From NCBI GenBank assembly GCA_010092775.1, contig JAADYZ010000289.1, forward strand, positions 1 through 8,852: a DNA stretch of 8,852 nucleotides. The letters are read 5' to 3'. The DNA is from Chloroflexota bacterium. Lineage in GTDB: Bacteria > Chloroflexota > Anaerolineae > Aggregatilineales > UBA3940. Of the stretch, positions 5,766-8,852 are shown piece by piece. The notes beneath the pieces were generated by a model that was not told where the DNA came from, made no database searches, and worked only from the letters and a program-made list of their open reading frames with translations. Within the stretch, counting starts at the first letter, position 1, and the number at the start of each line of letters is the position of its first letter. A program made the position numbers and the translations under genes.

Positions 5766-6335
5766 ATGGCAGAACAAGATAGTCCCAAATACTACACCGC
5801 GACAGGCGATGACGGCATGACCAGCTTGCTCGGTGACCAGCGCGTCAAGAAGTACCATCCGCAGCCGATGTGCTATGGTGATGTAGATGAGGCCCAGTCG
5901 GCCCTGGGGGTGGCACGGGCCATCATGCAGGACGAGGACGCGGCCCAGGTGGTGCTGCAAACCCAGCGTGACCTCTATCATTTGATGTCCGAGTTGGCAG
6001 CGACCCCGGAGAATCAAGAGCGCTTTCGCAAAATCAATGCAGACCGGGTCGTCTGGCTTGAAAAGCATACCGACTTCTACGGCTCGCGACTCAATCTGCC
6101 ACGCGAATTTGTGATTAGCGGCGACAGTGCTCCCGGTGCAGCCCTAGACTATGCTCGCACGGTCGTCCGCCGGGCTGAACGAAGCGTCGTGAAGCTTGAC
6201 GATGACGGCACCATCAGCAATCCAGAGTTGGGGCGCTACATGAATCGTCTGTCGTCGCTGTGTTTCGTGCTGGCTCGCTATGAAGATGCCCTCAGTGGCC
6301 AGAGCAAGGTGACACTCGCCAAAGACGTTGGATAA
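5766..6335 (+). CDS. PduO-type ATP:cob(I)alamin adenosyltransferase
   Basis: Transfers the adenosyl group of ATP to cob(I)alamin or its corrinoid precursors to make adenosylcobalamin. The 189-residue protein has the family's order of motifs: YYTATGDDGMTSLLG near the N-terminus (ATP loop, TGDDG at 13-17), GDVDEAQSALG (38-48) with Asp41, the helix ARTVVRRAERSV (130-141) and RYMNRLSSLCFVLAR (157-171). Asp41 with Arg131, and Arg135, correspond to the salt-bridge and ATP-binding residues known from PduO enzymes. One change stands out: the usual NRLSD reads NRLSS (Ser164). The start is the ATG at 5766, which puts the ATP loop at the usual distance from the N-terminus. A TTG at 5733 would add 11 residues. 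Ribosome site is weak (AGG at 5753-5755). No other B12 gene or B12-dependent enzyme is visible nearby. Confidence 0.93.
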   Translation: MAEQDSPKYYTATGDDGMTSLLGDQRVKKYHPQPMCYGDVDEAQSALGVARAIMQDEDAAQVVLQTQRDLYHLMSELAATPENQERFRKINADRVVWLEKHTDFYGSRLNLPREFVISGDSAPGAALDYARTVVRRAERSVVKLDDDGTISNPELGRYMNRLSSLCFVLARYEDALSGQSKVTLAKDVG

Positions 6336-6348
6336 ATGGAGCAACACG

Positions 6349-6753
6349 GTGCTAGAAATGACGTGGATGGACGAGGCACAGGATATTCTGCATTGGAAGT
6401 TCAGTGCCAACTGGACCGGTGACGAGCTGTTGGATGGGTTCGATCAATTCATGGTGTACGCCAACGAGCGCCCCCTGCCCCCCTATTCGATCATCGACTT
6501 CACCGAGTCAACCGGTGGACCAAAGAACATCATGTCGCTTTATCCGCAGATGGCCAGCCGACTGACCATGCCGCGAGAAGTCTCCCGCCAGGTACACACG
6601 GTCATCGTTATTGATACCCGCTATACACGACTGATCGATCAGTTTCTACGGGTCTTTACCCGCGTTTATGGCCACAACGTGAGTGCATTTAATACAACCG
6701 AAGAAGCTCACAGCTATCTAACTGGGATACTCCAGGCTAAAGCAAGTAGCTGA
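6349..6753 (+). CDS. Small uncharacterised protein, possibly STAS/SpoIIAA-like
   Basis: A 134-residue soluble protein of unknown function. It opens with a strand pattern MTWMDEAQDILHWKFSANWT (4-23), then a helix (WTGDELLDGFDQFM), a strand ending PPYSIIDFTES (45-54), a second helix, the hydrophobic strand HTVIVIDTR (83-91) and a C-terminal helix with TEEAHSYL (117-124). This alternation, with 'D' closing the central strand and an 'EEA..YL' end, resembles the STAS/SpoIIAA-like proteins of Chloroflexota; that placement is a judgement from pattern, not a match. GTG at 6349 is chosen because GGAG (6338-6341) lies 7 bases upstream; the ATG at 6358 is the alternative. It starts 13 bases after the adenosyltransferase stop, and its TGA overlaps the DUF554 ATG by one base (TGATG), so it is probably in one operon and translationally coupled. 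Confidence 0.8.
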   Translation: MLEMTWMDEAQDILHWKFSANWTGDELLDGFDQFMVYANERPLPPYSIIDFTESTGGPKNIMSLYPQMASRLTMPREVSRQVHTVIVIDTRYTRLIDQFLRVFTRVYGHNVSAFNTTEEAHSYLTGILQAKASS

Positions 6754-7484
6754 TGGGCACTCTCATCAATGTGATCACCATTCTGGTCGGTACCGGCCTG
6801 GGTGTCTTCCTGGGTGACCGGCTGAAAGCCAACTTGCAGGAAACTGTATTGGCCGGTCTGGGCCTGATCACTCTGGTGATCGGCATACAAATGGCCCTGA
6901 CCACGACGAACATCTTAATCGTTCTGGGCAGCGTCTTGCTAGGCGGTATGCTCGGTGAATGGCTCGGCATTGAGGCGGCATTGGAGCGAGCTGGCGAGTG
7001 GCTGCAACAGCGCTTCCAAGCCGACACAGAGCGTGAGGATGAAGCAACAGAGAATGGCTTTGTGAAGGGCTTCGTTGTCGCGAGCTTGCTTTTTGCAGTT
7101 GGCCCCTTGGCCATTCTCGGTTCGATTCAGGATGGTCTGACGGGTGACTTCCGGCTGCTGGCGATCAAAGCAACCCTCGATGGTTTTGCCTCCCTGGCCT
7201 TTGCTTCAAGCCTGGGAATCGGCGTGGGTTTTTCCGCCCTGACCATTTTGATCTACCAGGGGGGGATTACGCTGCTGGCGGCCCAGGCCGATGCCCTGCT
7301 CAACCAGGCGATGATCAACGAGATGACGGCCACGGGCGGTGTGTTGATTATCAGTTTGGCCATCAGCAGCTTGCTGGAAATCAAGACGATTCGGGTGGGG
7401 AACTTGCTGCCCGCTTTGCTGGTCGCCCCGCTGATCGTCTGGCTGCTGACTCTGTTTGGTTTGCCGCTGGTCCCACCGATTTAG
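6753..7484 (+). CDS. DUF554 family membrane protein (YqgA/YdfK-like)
   Basis: A 243-residue inner-membrane protein of the DUF554 family, usually 225-240 residues. Hydrophobic segments lie at about 2-20, 33-50, 54-70, 104-126, 143-168, 193-208 and 217-237, with a charged loop at 75-103. The family signature GPLAILGSIQDGLTGD (117-132) is intact, followed by LDGFASLAFASSLGIGV (142-158) and YQGGITLLA (168-176). Transport is often suggested for the family, but no substrate is established. The ATG at 6753 overlaps the stop of the STAS-like gene (TGATG) and has only a weak upstream purine stretch, so translation is likely coupled. Its TAG overlaps the stop codon of the convergent M28 peptidase gene. 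No terminator hairpin follows. Confidence 0.9.
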   Translation: MGTLINVITILVGTGLGVFLGDRLKANLQETVLAGLGLITLVIGIQMALTTTNILIVLGSVLLGGMLGEWLGIEAALERAGEWLQQRFQADTEREDEATENGFVKGFVVASLLFAVGPLAILGSIQDGLTGDFRLLAIKATLDGFASLAFASSLGIGVGFSALTILIYQGGITLLAAQADALLNQAMINEMTATGGVLIISLAISSLLEIKTIRVGNLLPALLVAPLIVWLLTLFGLPLVPPI

Positions 7485-8821
7485 GGTTGCTGGCGTAGAT
7501 CAATCGTTTCTGACAGCAGCCCAATCCATTGACCGTTCCAGATCAGTGCGATATTGAGGCCCTCATAATCCCCCACATCAGCCACCTGCACACGATTTTG
7601 CCCGGCGTCAAGCTGTTGAATGTCGAACTCCAGGCCGCCGTTTCGGTGCAGGATCACCAACGCAGGTTGGCTGCTTGGCACCATCTCCCAGCTTAGGCCA
7701 GTCTCACTCCACTGCAAGATCGGCGGTTGTGGTCCCCAGGCCAGGCCGATCAAGCTGTTCAGCGTCAAGCGTGTCACCTGGGTCAGATAGATCGGCGAGA
7801 TTGTTTCGGGCAGGTCAAAGCCGCTGTGATTCAAATCTGTCCGCTCGATCGGTTCGATCAAGCGCAGCGCCGGAATGCCAGCATCAACAAAAGGGACATG
7901 ATCGGACCAACGTCCGGGCCGATCCAGCGTAGGCTGCAATTGTACATCCAAAGGGCTGTCGCTTAGGTCAGCCGTTGCGGCCAGACTGCGCCCTAGTAGG
8001 CGACCGGGGCTGTCAGCGGGATTGACCGCAAGGTCAGGTGGCGCGGCGAAGACGCGCACTGCGGCCCCACCGGTGTCGCCAGCCGCGTTGCCGATCGTGT
8101 CGAGAGCGATCATCGCGATGATCGTTTCGCCCTGCTGTTGGGCCTGGGAGACGAAGAAGCGGCTGCCGTCCAATGTCACTTCTTCCGCTGAGAACAAGGC
8201 GAAGTGGATCGTGCGTTGTGGTGTTTGGTCAGCCAGCAGCCGTGCCATCTCCAGCACTGCTGCACTGCCGCTCGCGTTGTCGTTCGCGCCCGGTGCTAGA
8301 CTCGTCGCGTTGAATACATCCACCGTGCGCGAATCGTAGTGAGCGCCCACCACAAGCGATCCAGCGCTTGGATCATCGCCTGGTAAGGTGGCTATGATAT
8401 TGCGCTGAAAAGTATCAATCCCACCCCAGACCAGTGGAAAAGGCTGCTCTGTGATCACTAGCCGTCCGCCATAGGATCGCAGTTCATCACGCAGCCATTC
8501 AGCGGCATCACCCACTGTGGGACTGTTGACATGGCGGCTGGGGATTGCGGCCAGGCTGTCCACCGTGCTCATCAACTGATCGGTGGAGACGCTTGCGACC
8601 CGATCTAGCAGAGTCTGCCCGACGTTTGGGGTTGGAGTGGATGTATAGGTGGCTTGTGGGGCGACGAGAGGAGTCAATGAGAGATGGTCTGGGGTTGATG
8701 CCACTTGAGGAGGTGCCTGCGGGGCGCTGCCTGTTGGCTGTGTAATTGGTGGTGCATTGCAGGCCAGGAGCGCCAGAAGTAACATCACGAGGGAACAGAG
8801 CATCATGCGGTTCACTTTCAT
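7481..8821 (-). CDS. M28 family zinc aminopeptidase, lipoprotein
   Basis: A secreted di-zinc peptidase of 446 residues, anchored by lipid. The signal ends LLALLAC (Cys21), followed by a Pro/Thr-rich spacer (22-66, with TSTPTPN) that holds the enzyme off the membrane. Residues 70-362 form the M28 domain: His161 (GAHYDS), the bridging Asp181 (GANDNASG), the catalytic Glu213 and zinc ligand Glu214 (SAEE), Asp241 (ALDTIG) and His332 (NHSGFD). All metal ligands are present, so the enzyme should be active, probably on N-terminal residues of external peptides. A C-terminal segment (363-446) with several Trp residues looks like a small beta domain, not identified. The ATG at 8821 has no Shine-Dalgarno but a TATACT 6 bases upstream. 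It is monocistronic as far as visible, and its 3' end overlaps DUF554 by 4 bases. Confidence 0.92.
   Translation of the reverse strand: MKVNRMMLCSLVMLLLALLACNAPPITQPTGSAPQAPPQVASTPDHLSLTPLVAPQATYTSTPTPNVGQTLLDRVASVSTDQLMSTVDSLAAIPSRHVNSPTVGDAAEWLRDELRSYGGRLVITEQPFPLVWGGIDTFQRNIIATLPGDDPSAGSLVVGAHYDSRTVDVFNATSLAPGANDNASGSAAVLEMARLLADQTPQRTIHFALFSAEEVTLDGSRFFVSQAQQQGETIIAMIALDTIGNAAGDTGGAAVRVFAAPPDLAVNPADSPGRLLGRSLAATADLSDSPLDVQLQPTLDRPGRWSDHVPFVDAGIPALRLIEPIERTDLNHSGFDLPETISPIYLTQVTRLTLNSLIGLAWGPQPPILQWSETGLSWEMVPSSQPALVILHRNGGLEFDIQQLDAGQNRVQVADVGDYEGLNIALIWNGQWIGLLSETIDLRQQP
8107..8124. repeat. 18-bp perfect palindrome inside the M28 peptidase gene
   Basis: CGATCATCG followed directly by CGATGATCG forms a perfect, uninterrupted 18-bp palindrome. 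It lies in the coding stretch for TIIAMIALD (residues 233-241), just before the zinc ligand Asp241. Chance expectation for one this long in a window of this size is about 0.03. The Ile-Ile-Ala-Met-Ile codon pattern favours such symmetry, so function is doubtful. Confidence 0.5.
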
Positions 8822-8827
8822 GGCCCG

Positions 8828-8833
8828 AGTATA
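8828..8833 (-). promoter_or_regulatory. Candidate -10 element of a leaderless M28 peptidase promoter
   Basis: On the minus strand TATACT (8833-8828), five of six matches to TATAAT, ends 6 bases before the ATG at 8821. Transcription would begin at the ATG itself, and there is no Shine-Dalgarno sequence in the available upstream 31 bases. The -35 position falls at or beyond the window edge and cannot be judged. Confidence 0.3.
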
Positions 8834-8852
8834 GCGACCACAGCGAGGTTCA

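Noticed and set aside
5631..6068. Open frame of 145 codons on the minus strand
   Set aside because: It lies antisense to the well-supported adenosyltransferase and runs through the divergent promoter region. Its product is low in recognisable structure.
6631..6642. 12-bp palindrome CTGATCGATCAG, and a similar one at 3422-3433
   Set aside because: About two 12-bp palindromes are expected by chance in a window this size, and both lie inside coding sequence.

Overview
The window reads as a piece of a bacterial chromosome, most likely from an uncultured Chloroflexota (Anaerolineae-like) organism assembled from a metagenome. The lineage is an inference from style. The secreted and membrane proteins carry Thr/Pro-rich 'TPTP' linkers, there are lipoproteins with LAAC/LLAC lipoboxes, and there is a DsbA-cyclophilin fusion and a small STAS-like protein of a kind I associate with that phylum. 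No rRNA, tRNA, CRISPR array, insertion sequence or phage gene was seen. The first 19 bases are an exact Tn5/Nextera mosaic-end adapter, so the left edge is a library artefact and true genomic sequence starts at about base 20.

Layout. Bases 20-107 hold the last codons of a plus-strand gene cut by the contig end, followed by a strong rho-independent terminator (120-148). From 129 to 5630 six genes lie on the minus strand, read right to left: a SanA/DUF218 membrane protein (5630-4947), a membrane-anchored N-acetylmuramoyl-L-alanine amidase (4907-3621), a monothiol glutaredoxin-like protein (3605-3273), a short-chain dehydrogenase (3172-2453), a lipoprotein fusing a DsbA-type thioredoxin domain to a cyclophilin (2374-1064), and an alpha/beta hydrolase with an N-terminal membrane segment (1049-129). 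A divergent intergenic region (5631-5765) carries a near-consensus sigma70 promoter reading rightward. It serves a plus-strand trio: a PduO-type cobalamin adenosyltransferase (5766-6335), a small unrecognised STAS-like protein (6349-6753) and a DUF554 membrane protein (6753-7484). A lipoprotein M28 zinc aminopeptidase (8821-7481, minus) converges on the trio and overlaps its last gene by 4 nt.

Functionally, the minus-strand cluster has an envelope and thiol-redox theme: peptidoglycan cleavage, a surface-integrity (SanA-like) protein, and extracytoplasmic folding by a thiol-disulfide/prolyl-isomerase fusion. The glutaredoxin-like and SDR proteins are cytosolic and their link is only by position. 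The plus-strand trio starts with B12 cofactor maturation, but its other two members have no known tie to B12. This is mostly an ordinary housekeeping and envelope region. I see no convincing new defence or mobile system. The items most worth a second look are the DsbA-cyclophilin fusion with its unusual CQEC active site, the amidase with a long charged cytosolic tail, the STAS-like/DUF554 pair, and signs of leaderless transcription at two genes.
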